Notes: generated from the letters alone by a model not told the origin. Positions 7,931 to 17,983 are shown, counted from the stretch's first letter. The stretch: 64,000 nucleotides of DNA from CF-167 sp963695195 (GCA_963695195.1 CAVOGE010000007.1:1426001-1490000); one strand, 5' to 3'. Numbers and translations are program-made.

Positions 7931-8782
7931 ATGGACACCGATCCACGACTCGTCATGGTCCTGTGCGACATCAGCGTCGGCCTCTTCGACGATGCGGCGG
8001 CGAAGCATCCGGGTCGCGTGCTCAACCTCGGCATCATGGAACAGACCGCCGTCAGCCTGGCAGCCGGCCTCGCCCTGGAGGGGTTCGTGCCGGTGGTGCA
8101 CTCGATCGCCCCGTTCGTGGTCGAGCGTCCCTTCGAGCAGATCAAGGACGACTTCTGCTACCAGGGACTGGGCGGCAACTTCGTGAGCATCGGCGCCTCG
8201 TACGACTACGCCAGCGATGGGATGACCCACCAGGCGCCGGGCGATGTCGCCGTCCTCAAGACGCTGCCCGGGATGGAGATCGTGGTCCCGGGCACGCCGG
8301 CCGAGTTCGACACCCTCTTCCGTGAGACGTACGCCGACGGCGCGCCGACCTACTTCCGCACCGCCGCCCAGGTGAATCAGGCGAGTCGCCCGGTGCGGTT
8401 CGGGCTCCTGGACGTGGTACGCCGAGGTACGGCGGCCACCGTGATGGCGGTCGGACCGATGCTGGACCGCGTCCTCGAAGCGACCGAGGGACTCGATGTC
8501 TCGGTCGCCTATTGCACCACCGTTGCGCCGTTCGATGCGGCCGGCCTCCGCGAACTCGTCGGCGAGTCGTCGGCGCCGATCCTGCTTGTCGAGCCGTACT
8601 ACGCGGGAACCGGGCTCGCCGACATCGTGCAGGCGCTCGCGCCGGCGGCGGTCAGGGTCGAGGCGATCGGTGTGCCACGGCGGGTGCTCCGCAACTACGG
8701 CACGCCCGAAGAGCACGACGCTGCCCTGGGCCTCACGGCCGAGGGGGTTCGCGATCGGCTGCTGGCGACCGCCGCCGGTTGA
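7931..8782 (+). CDS. Transketolase, C-terminal subunit (apparent frameshift at its 5' end)
   Basis: The pyrimidine-binding and C-terminal domains of transketolase. LNLGIMEQTAVSLAAGLAL carries the activating glutamate, and a YASDGMTHQ loop follows. The frame that reads this protein has no start before ATG 7931. However, the expected start is ATG 7879, which overlaps the upstream stop (ATGA). Skipping one base near 7900 would join them to give MTEPTMR followed by AEFARTVTDLMDTD, exactly how the family begins. So a single-base insertion (sequencing error, mutation or programmed shift) lies at about 7897-7900. As drawn the protein lacks about 17 residues. Confidence 0.8.
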   Translation: MDTDPRLVMVLCDISVGLFDDAAAKHPGRVLNLGIMEQTAVSLAAGLALEGFVPVVHSIAPFVVERPFEQIKDDFCYQGLGGNFVSIGASYDYASDGMTHQAPGDVAVLKTLPGMEIVVPGTPAEFDTLFRETYADGAPTYFRTAAQVNQASRPVRFGLLDVVRRGTAATVMAVGPMLDRVLEATEGLDVSVAYCTTVAPFDAAGLRELVGESSAPILLVEPYYAGTGLADIVQALAPAAVRVEAIGVPRRVLRNYGTPEEHDAALGLTAEGVRDRLLATAAG

Positions 8783-8808
8783 CAGTCGCCCTCGCAAGCG
8801 GATAGACT
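8779..8808 (+). promoter_or_regulatory. Promoter of the 16S rRNA unit
   Basis: TTGACA (8779-8784), an 18-base spacer and TAGACT (8803-8808). The -35 overlaps the stop of the transketolase gene. Transcription would start near 8815, leaving a leader of about 225 bases before 16S. It is the best sigma-70-like promoter in this part of the window and the obvious driver of 16S. Confidence 0.7.
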
Positions 8809-8952
8809 TCGGGTTCGCGCCGACGTGTGTGTCGGCAGGCGTTGCGAGAACGCCGGTCCACCAGGGCCGGGCAGCTCGCCGCCGAGCTTCCATAAGGAGG
8901 CAGAAGAATCGAGCGAATCCGAAGCAGTTCGGTGACGTGACTTAACAGCTGA

Positions 8953-8983
8953 AGAGTGACAGGAACCCACACGAGTCAACGGG
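8953..8983 (+). promoter_or_regulatory. 16S rRNA processing stem, 5' strand (pairs with 10678-10707)
   Basis: Bases 8953-8968 are perfectly complementary to 10692-10707 (16 pairs, core GAGTGACAGGAACCC). After an internal loop, AACGGG (8978-8983) pairs with CCCGTT (10678-10683). This closes the 16S precursor into a long helix, the usual RNase III substrate. The helix brackets 16S alone and closes before tRNA-Ile. Confidence 0.75.
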
Positions 8984-9039
8984 ATTAACGTCTGAACCTG
9001 TGAACGGTGGTAGTGCCATCGGGCAAGACCACTGTTTTT

Positions 9040-10545
<1,506 letters not shown>

Positions 10546-10727
10546 GGGAGACCCGGTCACCCGGTTCGCCGGGGGACTAGAACTTCCAGGTCGATCGACC
10601 GATTCCAAGCGCTGGCCAGCGAGGTGGTCGGCACCCGCGCAAGCGGGAGATCGGTCGACCTCGCAACCGCAGACCTGCCCGTTCACAACGCGGGTTCCTG
10701 TCACTCTCCAGCCGTGAAGCACGGTTC

Positions 10728-10758
10728 GAGCCGTCCCGTCGCAGGGGCGGCTCTTCGC
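10728..10758 (+). terminator. Probable terminator after 16S rRNA
   Basis: GAGCCGTCCC (10728-10737) and GGGGCGGCTC (10744-10753) form a ten-pair GC-rich hairpin with one G-T pair and a six-base loop, followed by TTCGCTT. It lies just beyond the 16S processing stem and before the tRNA-Ile promoter, so it would end the 16S transcript. The T-tract is interrupted, so efficiency is uncertain. Confidence 0.55.
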
Positions 10759-10782
10759 TTGTCCGGATCTGGACGCGCTCGG

Positions 10783-10812
10783 TTGCGCCGGCCGTGAGTG
10801 CCGGGGTACGAT
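10783..10812 (+). promoter_or_regulatory. Probable promoter of tRNA-Ile / CofE-like / tRNA-Ala unit
   Basis: TTGCGC (10783-10788), an 18-base spacer and TACGAT (10807-10812), ending 14 bases before the mature 5' end of tRNA-Ile. The spacer length matches the 16S, 23S, rpmG and rpsL promoters in this window. The -35 is imperfect. Confidence 0.45.
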
Positions 10813-10826
10813 GCGCGCCCTCGCGG

Positions 10827-10903
10827 GGGCGTTTAGCTCAGCTGGTTAGAGCACTGCCCTGATAAGGCAGAGGTCTCTGGTTCGAGTCCAGAAACGCCCA
10901 CCA
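10827..10903 (+). tRNA. tRNA-Ile (anticodon GAT)
   Basis: A 77-base tRNA with GGGCGTT/AACGCCC acceptor stem, anticodon loop CTGATAA (GAT), canonical D- and T-arms and an encoded CCA. tRNA-Ile(GAT) and tRNA-Ala(TGC) are the classic pair in bacterial 16S-23S spacers. Here they are still in order but a protein gene lies between them. Confidence 0.96.
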
Positions 10904-10936
10904 CCACCTCTCCCGCAGGACCGATGGAGCCAGCCC

Positions 10937-11713
10937 GTGCCCGAACCAGCCGACCGCCCGATGGGCATCCTGGACGCGGCGAACCCGGACCGCGCGCTGT
11001 ACGCCACGCTCGACGGCCAGGTGTACGCCCGACTCCCGGTGCGCACCCACCTTGTGACCGATGCCGACGACGCCATCGATGTCGCGCGCCGCTACGCCTG
11101 GCCAAACCCCGATGACACGGTCCTGGTGGCGGTCAGCGAGCGGATGGTGGCCATCACCCAGGGCCGCTCGCACCCCATGACCAGCATCCACCCGGGCCGC
11201 CTTGCGCGTTTCCTGGTGCGCTTCGTGACCCGTCCGGGATACGGGATCGGCCTCGGGACCGCGGAGACGATGGAGCTGGCCATCAGCGAGGTCGGCGCCC
11301 CGCGGATCCTCCTCGCCGCCGTGGTGAGCGGCCTCACCAAGCCCTTTGGGGTGCACGGTCTCTTCTACCGCATTGCCGGTCGCCAGGCTGCGGCCATCGA
11401 CGGCCCGACCTCGTACACCATCGCGCCCTACAACCAGTCCGCCACGCTCGGTCCGCGTGATCCGAACGGGGTCGCCAAGCGCCTTGCGACCGAGCTCGGG
11501 AGGCCAGTCGCGGTGATCGATGCCAACGACGCCGGCTGCAACGTCCTGGGTGTCAGCCGCGGCCTCGACCGCCGCTTGGTCGAGCGCCTCTTCGCCGACA
11601 ATCCCCTGGGCCAGGCTGGCGAGCAGACCCCGATCTGCGTGGTTCGCAGCGTGGCTTGGCCGCCGGGCGATCCGTTGCCCCCCGAGCCCGCCCGACGCCT
11701 GACCCCGCCGTAG
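10937..11713 (+). CDS. F420-0:gamma-glutamyl ligase-like protein (CofE-like)
   Basis: A 258-residue protein with features of the F420-ligase family: a PVRTHLVTDADDAIDVA start, DDTVLVAVSERMVAITQG in the nucleotide-binding half, a GIGLGTAETMELA segment and a GLFYRIAGRQAAAIDGP segment. CofE adds glutamates to coenzyme F420-0 using GTP. Relatives in Chloroflexota often carry this annotation without proof, and I see no other F420 genes here. It starts at GTG 10937, 33 bases after tRNA-Ile, and stops 38 bases before tRNA-Ala. It is thus probably cotranscribed with both tRNAs, which is unusual for an enzyme gene. Confidence 0.6.
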   Translation: MPEPADRPMGILDAANPDRALYATLDGQVYARLPVRTHLVTDADDAIDVARRYAWPNPDDTVLVAVSERMVAITQGRSHPMTSIHPGRLARFLVRFVTRPGYGIGLGTAETMELAISEVGAPRILLAAVVSGLTKPFGVHGLFYRIAGRQAAAIDGPTSYTIAPYNQSATLGPRDPNGVAKRLATELGRPVAVIDANDAGCNVLGVSRGLDRRLVERLFADNPLGQAGEQTPICVVRSVAWPPGDPLPPEPARRLTPP

Positions 11714-11751
11714 CGGCACCCGCCGGGCGGCGCTACCATGGCGCGACCGAT

Positions 11752-11827
11752 GGGGATGTAGCTCAGCTGGGAGAGCACCTCCTTTGCAAGGAGGGGGTCA
11801 GGGGTTCGAGTCCCCTCATCTCCACCA
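11752..11827 (+). tRNA. tRNA-Ala (anticodon TGC)
   Basis: A 76-base tRNA with GGGGATG/CATCTCC acceptor stem (one G-T pair), anticodon loop TTTGCAA (TGC), T-arm GGGGTTCGAGTCCCC and an encoded CCA. It is the second of the spacer tRNA pair, 849 bases after the first. The 116 bases after it, up to the convergent secreted-peptide gene, hold no gene I can support. Confidence 0.96.
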
Positions 11828-11943
11828 CGCCTATTCGAGGGCTTTGGCGACCGAGGCCTTCCTGTTCGTCAGGGCGCGACATTCGAGCGACCTGGAGTCG
11901 GTCCCCATGGGCACCGGCCGAGTCTCGACCACGAGCTGGACGG

Positions 11944-12186
11944 TCAGTTCCCCAGAAACGCACCCGGCATGGTCATGCATCCGACGGGTGTTGTCGCCAT
12001 GTACATCGGGACGACCCCATTACCGGAAGTCAGGCGCGCGTCAAACGTCCCCTGGTTGCACGCCGCATCGGGCAGCATCACGTGGTGGGGAGCCTCGGCA
12101 AACGCGACGCCTGCGCTGAGCAGGGCAAGAGTCGCGCCCAGGACGACTGCCGCGAGCGGCCTTCGCATAGTCCGTCCGTTACGCAT
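11944..12186 (-). CDS. Small secreted protein of unknown function
   Basis: An 80-residue protein starting at ATG 12186, with AGAGG about seven bases upstream in the sense direction. The N-terminus is basic (MRNGRTMRRP) and is followed by a hydrophobic stretch ending AGVAFAEA. This is a clear signal peptide with likely cleavage after AFA near residue 31. The mature part is about 50 residues with two Cys (in DAACNQG and VGCMT), a His-His pair and many Met, so it could bind a metal or form one disulfide. It is divergent from the LuxR-type gene 80 bases away. I do not recognise a family. Confidence 0.6.
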   Translation of the reverse strand: MRNGRTMRRPLAAVVLGATLALLSAGVAFAEAPHHVMLPDAACNQGTFDARLTSGNGVVPMYMATTPVGCMTMPGAFLGN

Positions 12187-12266
12187 TTCGTACACCTCTC
12201 GCTACATGGCCGGAGGCACTGCATTCCCTCAGTGCCTTCACCCGAGGATATGCGGCCGGCAGTCTT

Positions 12267-13091
12267 GTGTCTGTTCGCCGTTCGGCGTATCTTCGACCTC
12301 CAGTGCAGCCGCAACGGGCCGATCTCGAGGGCATCCTGGGCTTTCTCGCCGATGTCGCCAGCTTGGATTTCGACGAGTTGTATCCGCCCGAGGTCCTTGC
12401 TCGCCTCCAGGGCCTTGTCCCGTGCGACGATGTCACCTACCAGGAGGCAGATCTTCTTGCGAAGAGCTTCCGTGTCGTGGTCGGGATCGGCCCCGAGGAC
12501 GACGCGGACGATGTGGACGCGTACTGGGCGGTGGCCCCCTGCCCGATCTCCGAGTATCGCGCCCGGACCGGCGACCTTTCCACCCTCAGGATGTCTGACC
12601 TGATCAGCCAGCGGCGATACCACGAGTTACCCATCTTTCGGGAGTACTTCCATCCGGGTGGGGTTGATTCCATGATCGATGTCGGCCTGCCGGCAGCTCC
12701 GGGGTGGCACCGGTCGTTCATCCTGTTCCGTGGAACGGGGGCGCGTGACTTCTCTGAACGTGACCGCGCGGTCCTTGAAATGCTCCGCCCGCACTTCCAC
12801 AGCCTCGAGGCGCGCGCCGCGCTGCGACGGCGGTTGTCGGAGGTGAACGCCGCGTCGGATGTCGACAGCAAGTTCGGCGCCTGCGCCGAGTTGACTCCGC
12901 GGGAGCGCGAGATCGTCTGGCTGGTCGCCGAGGGCAAGACGAATGCGCAGATCGCCCAGCAGCTCTGGGTCGCGCCGAGCACCGTGAAGAAGCACCTGGA
13001 GCACGTGTACGACAAGCTCGGCGTGGGCAGGCGGACCGCAGTGGCCCGGCTCGTGCACGGCCATCCGCTGAATGGGCTTACCGCACACTAG
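12267..13091 (+). CDS. LuxR-family transcriptional regulator with N-terminal sensory domain
   Basis: About 274 residues if the GTG at 12267 is used; a later start is possible. The C-terminus is a standard LuxR/FixJ helix-turn-helix: ELTPREREIVWLVAEGKTN, then IAQQLWVAPSTVKKHLEHVY and DKLGVGRR. The N-terminal 190 residues look like a PAS/GAF-type input domain, but no ligand can be read. There is no phospho-receiver Asp pattern. It is divergent from the small secreted protein, so it may control it. It lies in the interval that separates 16S from 23S. Confidence 0.8.
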   Translation: MSVRRSAYLRPPVQPQRADLEGILGFLADVASLDFDELYPPEVLARLQGLVPCDDVTYQEADLLAKSFRVVVGIGPEDDADDVDAYWAVAPCPISEYRARTGDLSTLRMSDLISQRRYHELPIFREYFHPGGVDSMIDVGLPAAPGWHRSFILFRGTGARDFSERDRAVLEMLRPHFHSLEARAALRRRLSEVNAASDVDSKFGACAELTPREREIVWLVAEGKTNAQIAQQLWVAPSTVKKHLEHVYDKLGVGRRTAVARLVHGHPLNGLTAH

Positions 13092-13117
13092 AGCGTACTA
13101 GGCGGTCGGTGTGTTGG

Positions 13118-13552
13118 CTAAGTACCGGGCGGCGGCGTGGCGAACGGCGCGAAGTCCCAGCCACCGTTGCTCCACTCGATCACCTCCGCGATGGGGACAG
13201 GGGACCCGTCCGGGGCCCGGCCTAGGATCAGGAGACGGTAGATGCGGGGGAACTCGCTCACGACCTGGACCTCGGCATCGTGGAAGTCGAGCCCAGCGTA
13301 GCGCTGGATCCGCGCCTGCACCTCATGGGACTCGGCCGATGCGTGCAGGATCTCCGACAGCGCCGTTGCGTCGCCGCGGCCCAGGGCCTCGGCGTACCGG
13401 CGACCGGTGACACGGGCGGCCTCCACCCCGGGATCCCCGGCTCCCGGATCGGGGGGACGTGCGTTGGCGAGGAGGTACGTGGCCACGGAGATCGCCGCAA
13501 GCGACACGAGGGCGGCCGCGATCGCCCCGGCAGGCGTCCTGACTGGATTCAC
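13118..13552 (-). CDS. Single-pass membrane protein of unknown function
   Basis: 144 residues from GTG 13552, which has GGAGG eight bases upstream; this start avoids a 100-base overlap with the upstream amidase gene. Residues about 9-27 form one membrane helix, followed by a Pro/Asp/Gly linker. A compact extracytoplasmic domain of about 100 residues then ends in VIEWSNGGWDFAPF, resembling small NTF2-like or SnoaL-like folds. It follows the secreted amidase gene by 14 bases, so the two are an operon and the products probably act together outside the membrane. Confidence 0.6.
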   Translation of the reverse strand: MNPVRTPAGAIAAALVSLAAISVATYLLANARPPDPGAGDPGVEAARVTGRRYAEALGRGDATALSEILHASAESHEVQARIQRYAGLDFHDAEVQVVSEFPRIYRLLILGRAPDGSPVPIAEVIEWSNGGWDFAPFATPPPGT

Positions 13553-13566
13553 CGGTAGCGCCTCCG

Positions 13567-14712
13567 CTACGTCCGGTGGGGATACCACCGGGCACTCGGG
13601 TATTGCGAGATCAAGCTCGACAGGCTCCGATTCAAGGTGTCGGTAGTGTGGTAGGTCAGGTAGGGAGTCCACGTGCTGGTCGCGACGTAGGTCACGATCA
13701 TTGTGTGATCCTTGCTCCCGTTGTTAGTGAAGTCCACCTGTAGCACATCCGCGAGCCACATCGACCACGGACTGCCTAGGATGTATGTACGTTGCCTCTT
13801 GACAACTGCGAAGGTGTACCAGTGCGACACGCTCGTCCACGACCAGGTTTGTGTGGCGGACGTGTACCACCAGCAGTTGTCGTCCTGGTACCAGCAGATC
13901 GGTTGGTTCGTCTGAACCCATCCGCCCGCGTACATCGCCTGGCTGATGAAGTTCGTGCAGTCTCCACCCACATCATTGAAGGTACGGTAGTTCGGGTTGT
14001 AGTTGTCCCAGTAGAGAATGGCGTAGTTCGCCATGGCGTGATAGTTGTAGGGACCGGCCTTGTCGCCGGGATCGATCGCCTCCGGCGTCACCAGGCCGGT
14101 TGCCCGCTGGGGATCCGGACCCGCGGTGGATGCCGCCAGCGCGGACCTCATCTCCGCGCCCGACACTCCGGTTGGCTCCGTGAGAGGGGCGAGACCCCCC
14201 GACTCGACAGGCATGGCCTCGAGAACCCACGCAGCCCCCTCGCGTCGAAATGAAAGTAGGCGCGGGACGACGAAGGCGGTGTGCGACGGCTCGTCGCCAT
14301 GGATCTTGGCGTAGGTGAGCGAGGAGCGCTCCTCGACCCGGATGATCACCGTGCCAGCGCCGGGTTCCACGCCCAGCAAGGTCAACGAGGTCTCAGCTTC
14401 GAGGTACTCCTCGCCGAACTCGCGGAGCACGTCACGGCGGGCCGCCAGCTCATCAACCGCCACAGCTTCCAAGTCCAAGAACTCGGGACTGCCATGGGCG
14501 ACTGCGCTCGATGGCACGGCCACCGCGGCAGCGGCACCCCGACGGGTAAGGGATATGCTTCGCCGGCTGAGGAATTGCTGCGCGAGGTTCACCATCTTGG
14601 AAACGTCAGAATCGCTCGGCGTGACCTTTGCGCTACCCGCGACCTGAGCACCGAAGGTCAGGGTGGAAAGAGCAAGAGTCAGCGTGAGAAGAGTCGTCAG
14701 TAATCGACGCAT
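13567..14712 (-). CDS. Secreted amidase-domain protein (Amidase_6-like)
   Basis: 381 residues from ATG 14712, which has GGAGG six bases upstream. A signal peptide (MRRLLTTLLTLTLALSTLTF) is followed by a 180-residue N-terminal region. The C-terminal cysteine-peptidase-like domain begins AGPYNYHAMANYAILYW and carries GGDCTNFISQAMYAGGW with the nucleophile Cys. The later DHTMIVTYV supplies the His. Proteins with this putative amidase domain are common in Gram-positive spore formers and Chloroflexota and are thought to cleave cell-wall or peptide amides, but the substrate is not known. It is first in a two-gene operon with the membrane protein and divergent from the large LuxR regulator. Confidence 0.75.
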   Translation of the reverse strand: MRRLLTTLLTLTLALSTLTFGAQVAGSAKVTPSDSDVSKMVNLAQQFLSRRSISLTRRGAAAAVAVPSSAVAHGSPEFLDLEAVAVDELAARRDVLREFGEEYLEAETSLTLLGVEPGAGTVIIRVEERSSLTYAKIHGDEPSHTAFVVPRLLSFRREGAAWVLEAMPVESGGLAPLTEPTGVSGAEMRSALAASTAGPDPQRATGLVTPEAIDPGDKAGPYNYHAMANYAILYWDNYNPNYRTFNDVGGDCTNFISQAMYAGGWVQTNQPICWYQDDNCWWYTSATQTWSWTSVSHWYTFAVVKRQRTYILGSPWSMWLADVLQVDFTNNGSKDHTMIVTYVATSTWTPYLTYHTTDTLNRSLSSLISQYPSARWYPHRT

Positions 14713-14774
14713 TGTTACCTCCCTACTTGGCGGACTACCCGGTCGTCGGCAGTGCGGGACGCGGCACCCGAGCA

Positions 14775-14803
14775 TTGGCGCACCGTCGTGCAGGGCCTAG
14801 ACT
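14775..14803 (+). promoter_or_regulatory. Probable promoter of the large LuxR-type regulator
   Basis: TTGGCG (14775-14780), a 17-base spacer and TAGACT (14798-14803). TAGACT is the same -10 text as in the 16S and deaminase promoters. The regulator's GTG start is about 90 bases further on. Confidence 0.4.
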
Positions 14804-14893
14804 GCAACGCGTGCGGCGAGGCGGCATCGGTAGCAACTACTGATTTCGCGTGCGTGGTTGCTTGGCCGCGGTGCCATACGGGAACGGAGCGAG

Positions 14894-17800
14894 GTGTCTC
14901 GGTCTGACTTGATTTCGACGTTTGTCGGGCGGCAGGCCGAGATGGCCGTGCTGGAGCGCGCGATGGTCCGCGTCTCCTCCGGCAGCGGTGTCGTGGTGCT
15001 TGTGACCGGCGACGCCGGGATGGGCAAGACGAGACTCCTGACCGAGTTCAGGGCGGCATCCCAGGGCGTGCGGTTCCTGCTCGGTCATTGTCTCGAGCTC
15101 GCGCCGGGCAACCTGCCTTTCGCGCCGTGGCTGGATGCTCTGCTGCCCATTGCTGCAGCCGCCCACCGCCGACCGCATCTTGTGCTCGAGTTGTCGGAAA
15201 CCATGGCTGCCGCGCCTTCCACGGCTCGAGCCGGGCGGTCAGCTGATCGGGAACAGGGGTCTGGGATATTCGCCAGTTGCCGGCAGGCCCTCGTCAAAGC
15301 GGCATCCGATCAGCCGCTGGTCGTCATGCTCGAGGATCTCCAATGGGCCGATCAATCGAGCCTCGAGCTCTTCGGCTTTCTGGCAGCCAGCCTACAAGAT
15401 GCGCATGTGCTGTTCATTGGGACCCTTACAGCCGCCCATGGGGTTACGTTGGATCACGGCCGGGTGATTCAGGTGCTGCAGAGGGAATTGCGACGGCTGC
15501 ACGCCTTCGAGCGCATAGACCTTCCCCCTCTGACGACCAGCGAAACGCGCGCACTGGTGGCGGTGCTCGCGAATGGGAAACTGGATGAGAGGCTGGTTCA
15601 GGAGATTGTCCGACGCAGCCAGGGCAACCCCCTGTTCGCGGAGGAGCTCGTCAGGTCCGCGAGCGGAGGGGGGAACGGTCTTTCCGAGTCGTTGCGCGAT
15701 CTCTTGCTCACGCACCTCCGGAGCCTGTCTTATGCAGCGCTGAGGGTCGTTGAGATGATTGCGACCGCCGGCCGCCCTGTCCCAAGTACCCTGCTCGCAC
15801 GATGCGCTGGGCTTAACCCCGAGAACGCCACCAGCGCACTACGCGAACTCGCATCTCGCCGCCTCATCACCGTCGGCGCTCAGGGAATGGACAGCGTGGC
15901 ACTGCGCCACTCGCTCATCGGAGAGGCCGTGTACGACAGGCTCCTGCCGCCAGAGCGGCGACAGCGGCACGCCGATCTGGCGATGGCGTTGGTGGCCACG
16001 GCGAACACTCTCTCGTCGGCCTCCGGCGGGTGGGCCGAGCTCGCCTACCACTACGAGGCAGCGGGTCAACTCACGGAGGCACTCGACGCCACGCTGCATG
16101 CGGCGCGGGCAGCTACACGGGGAGCCGCGCATCGGGAAGCTGACCACCGGTTTGCTGACGCATTCCGGATCTGGAACAAGTTGGGGACCTGGCCTCAGTT
16201 GAGCGCGCATGAGCGTATTGCTCTCATCGAAGAGGCCTCTACGGCCTCGTTTGCTGCCGGCGAGTTCGATCGATCGGTGCAACTCGTCCAAAGCGCTCTC
16301 GATATCGGTGTGCTGGACCTTCCTGCGTCGCGCCAGGGCAGTCTGCGACGACGACTTGGGACCTACCTGCTGTCGAGTGCTCGCGACGAGGAGGCGATTC
16401 TCGAGTTGCGGCAGGCTGAGGAACTGATACCGGCCAAGCCGATCTCGTCCGAGCGAGCCCGTCTGCTCGGCACTCTGGGGGCCGCGCTGATGCTCGCTGG
16501 CCGCTATCGCGAGTCGCGTGAACTGTGCACCGAGGCCCTGAGCATGGCGCGGACCGTCGGAGATCAGTACCTGGAGGGCCAGGTCCTCAGCTTCCTTGGG
16601 GTTGACCTCGTCAACCTCGGACAGTCGGATATTGGCCTGCGAGCGCTGCGAAGGGCGACGAGGGTCGCACGCCAGGCCGGCCGCATGGAGGGCATCTTCG
16701 ATGCCGCCCTGAATCTCTCCGAGATGCTGGCCCGCGTCGATCGACTTGACGAGGCGGTCGCGGTTGCATTGGATGCCGTGCGGGAGGCAGACGACCAGGG
16801 AATGGGGCGCAGGATCGGCGGGGGGCTTCGGTCCATAGCCGCTGCGGCGTTATTCCGGGGTCGTCAATGGAGCGAGGCGGAGAGCCTCGTGGTCGCGGGT
16901 CTTGACCAGGCGCCGGAGGGGGAATGGCTCGTCAGCCTCCTTGTTAGCCTAGGCCGGCTCGATGTCAGTCGTGGGCAGTTCGACGAGGCCGCTGCGCATT
17001 TCGCCACTGCCGCCGCGTCGGGACGAAGCCGCCGCGTCGACGTGTGGCCCTCCCTGGTCGCCGGCCGTACGGAACTGGCGCTCTGGCGAGGCGAATTCAA
17101 CGAGGCTCGCAGCATCGTTCAGGAGGGACTTGCCTTCCTTGCGCTCACCGACGCCGATCAACTGCGTGCTCCCCTCCTCGGACTTGCGGCGCGCGTTGAG
17201 GCAGATGCGGCGGCGCAGGCGCGCGCGCTCCGGCACCGGACGGCGCAGGCTGCCGCTCAACTTGCGTCGGCGCAGATTGTCCGAACGGCCGACGCTATCC
17301 TGGCCCGCGGGTACATGCCCGGTTCACTTGCCGCCCACCTGCAGTTGTGTCGAGCCGAGGCGACTCGTGCACGTCACGAGCCCGATCCGAGCGTCTGGCA
17401 CCCGCTGATAGAGTTGTGGAGGCACAGTGGCGACTCGCACCTGCTGGCATATGGCCTCTTCCGCCACGCGGAGGCGCTGCTTGGCAGGCGACGCAGCCAC
17501 ACGTCGGTTCAAGATCTCCTGCAACAGGCACATGCCATCACCGCTGCCCAGCGGGCTGTCCCGCTTGACGGCCTCATTCGCGATCTCGCCAGGCGTGCGC
17601 GTGTTGAACTCGCGACTGAGGGAGAAGCAGAGCGCCCCCCGGGTATCGAGGGTGCGCTGCCACTAGGGCTGACAGCCAGAGAAGCGGAGGTCCTGGGACT
17701 CATTGCGGATGGCTCGACGAATCGGCGCATTGCAGACGCACTATTCGTCACCGAGAAGACCGTGGCCACTCACGTGTCGCACATTCTGACCAAGCTCGGA

Positions 17801-17929
17801 GTGGCCACGCGCCACGAAGCAGCCGCCCTGCTACGCGAGGCCCGGACGGCGCGGCCATCCTCCACGCCACAGGCCCACCCGCGGATTGCGCCAGAACACC
17901 TGGCGGAAGGTCGGCGCGAGAGGATCTGA
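14894..17929 (+). CDS. Large ATP-binding LuxR-family regulator (LAL / MalT-like)
   Basis: A 1,011-residue protein from GTG 14894. Near the N-terminus FVGRQAEMAVLERA leads into Walker A GDAGMGKTRL at about residues 38-47. LVVMLEDLQWAD is the Walker B region of an STAND-type ATPase. The middle 500 residues are Ala/Leu/Arg-rich TPR-like helical repeats. The C-terminus is a LuxR helix-turn-helix (GLTAREAEVLGLIADGSTN, then VTEKTVATHVSHILTKLGV). LAL regulators sense ligands or proteins through the repeat domain and activate neighbouring operons. Here the divergent secreted amidase operon is the obvious candidate target. It ends 362 bases before 23S. Confidence 0.88.
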   Translation: MSRSDLISTFVGRQAEMAVLERAMVRVSSGSGVVVLVTGDAGMGKTRLLTEFRAASQGVRFLLGHCLELAPGNLPFAPWLDALLPIAAAAHRRPHLVLELSETMAAAPSTARAGRSADREQGSGIFASCRQALVKAASDQPLVVMLEDLQWADQSSLELFGFLAASLQDAHVLFIGTLTAAHGVTLDHGRVIQVLQRELRRLHAFERIDLPPLTTSETRALVAVLANGKLDERLVQEIVRRSQGNPLFAEELVRSASGGGNGLSESLRDLLLTHLRSLSYAALRVVEMIATAGRPVPSTLLARCAGLNPENATSALRELASRRLITVGAQGMDSVALRHSLIGEAVYDRLLPPERRQRHADLAMALVATANTLSSASGGWAELAYHYEAAGQLTEALDATLHAARAATRGAAHREADHRFADAFRIWNKLGTWPQLSAHERIALIEEASTASFAAGEFDRSVQLVQSALDIGVLDLPASRQGSLRRRLGTYLLSSARDEEAILELRQAEELIPAKPISSERARLLGTLGAALMLAGRYRESRELCTEALSMARTVGDQYLEGQVLSFLGVDLVNLGQSDIGLRALRRATRVARQAGRMEGIFDAALNLSEMLARVDRLDEAVAVALDAVREADDQGMGRRIGGGLRSIAAAALFRGRQWSEAESLVVAGLDQAPEGEWLVSLLVSLGRLDVSRGQFDEAAAHFATAAASGRSRRVDVWPSLVAGRTELALWRGEFNEARSIVQEGLAFLALTDADQLRAPLLGLAARVEADAAAQARALRHRTAQAAAQLASAQIVRTADAILARGYMPGSLAAHLQLCRAEATRARHEPDPSVWHPLIELWRHSGDSHLLAYGLFRHAEALLGRRRSHTSVQDLLQQAHAITAAQRAVPLDGLIRDLARRARVELATEGEAERPPGIEGALPLGLTAREAEVLGLIADGSTNRRIADALFVTEKTVATHVSHILTKLGVATRHEAAALLREARTARPSSTPQAHPRIAPEHLAEGRRERI

Positions 17930-17983
17930 TTTCAGTTGCTTTCCGGGGAGCCACGGCGGTCACCTGACGCTCTTCAACGTTCC

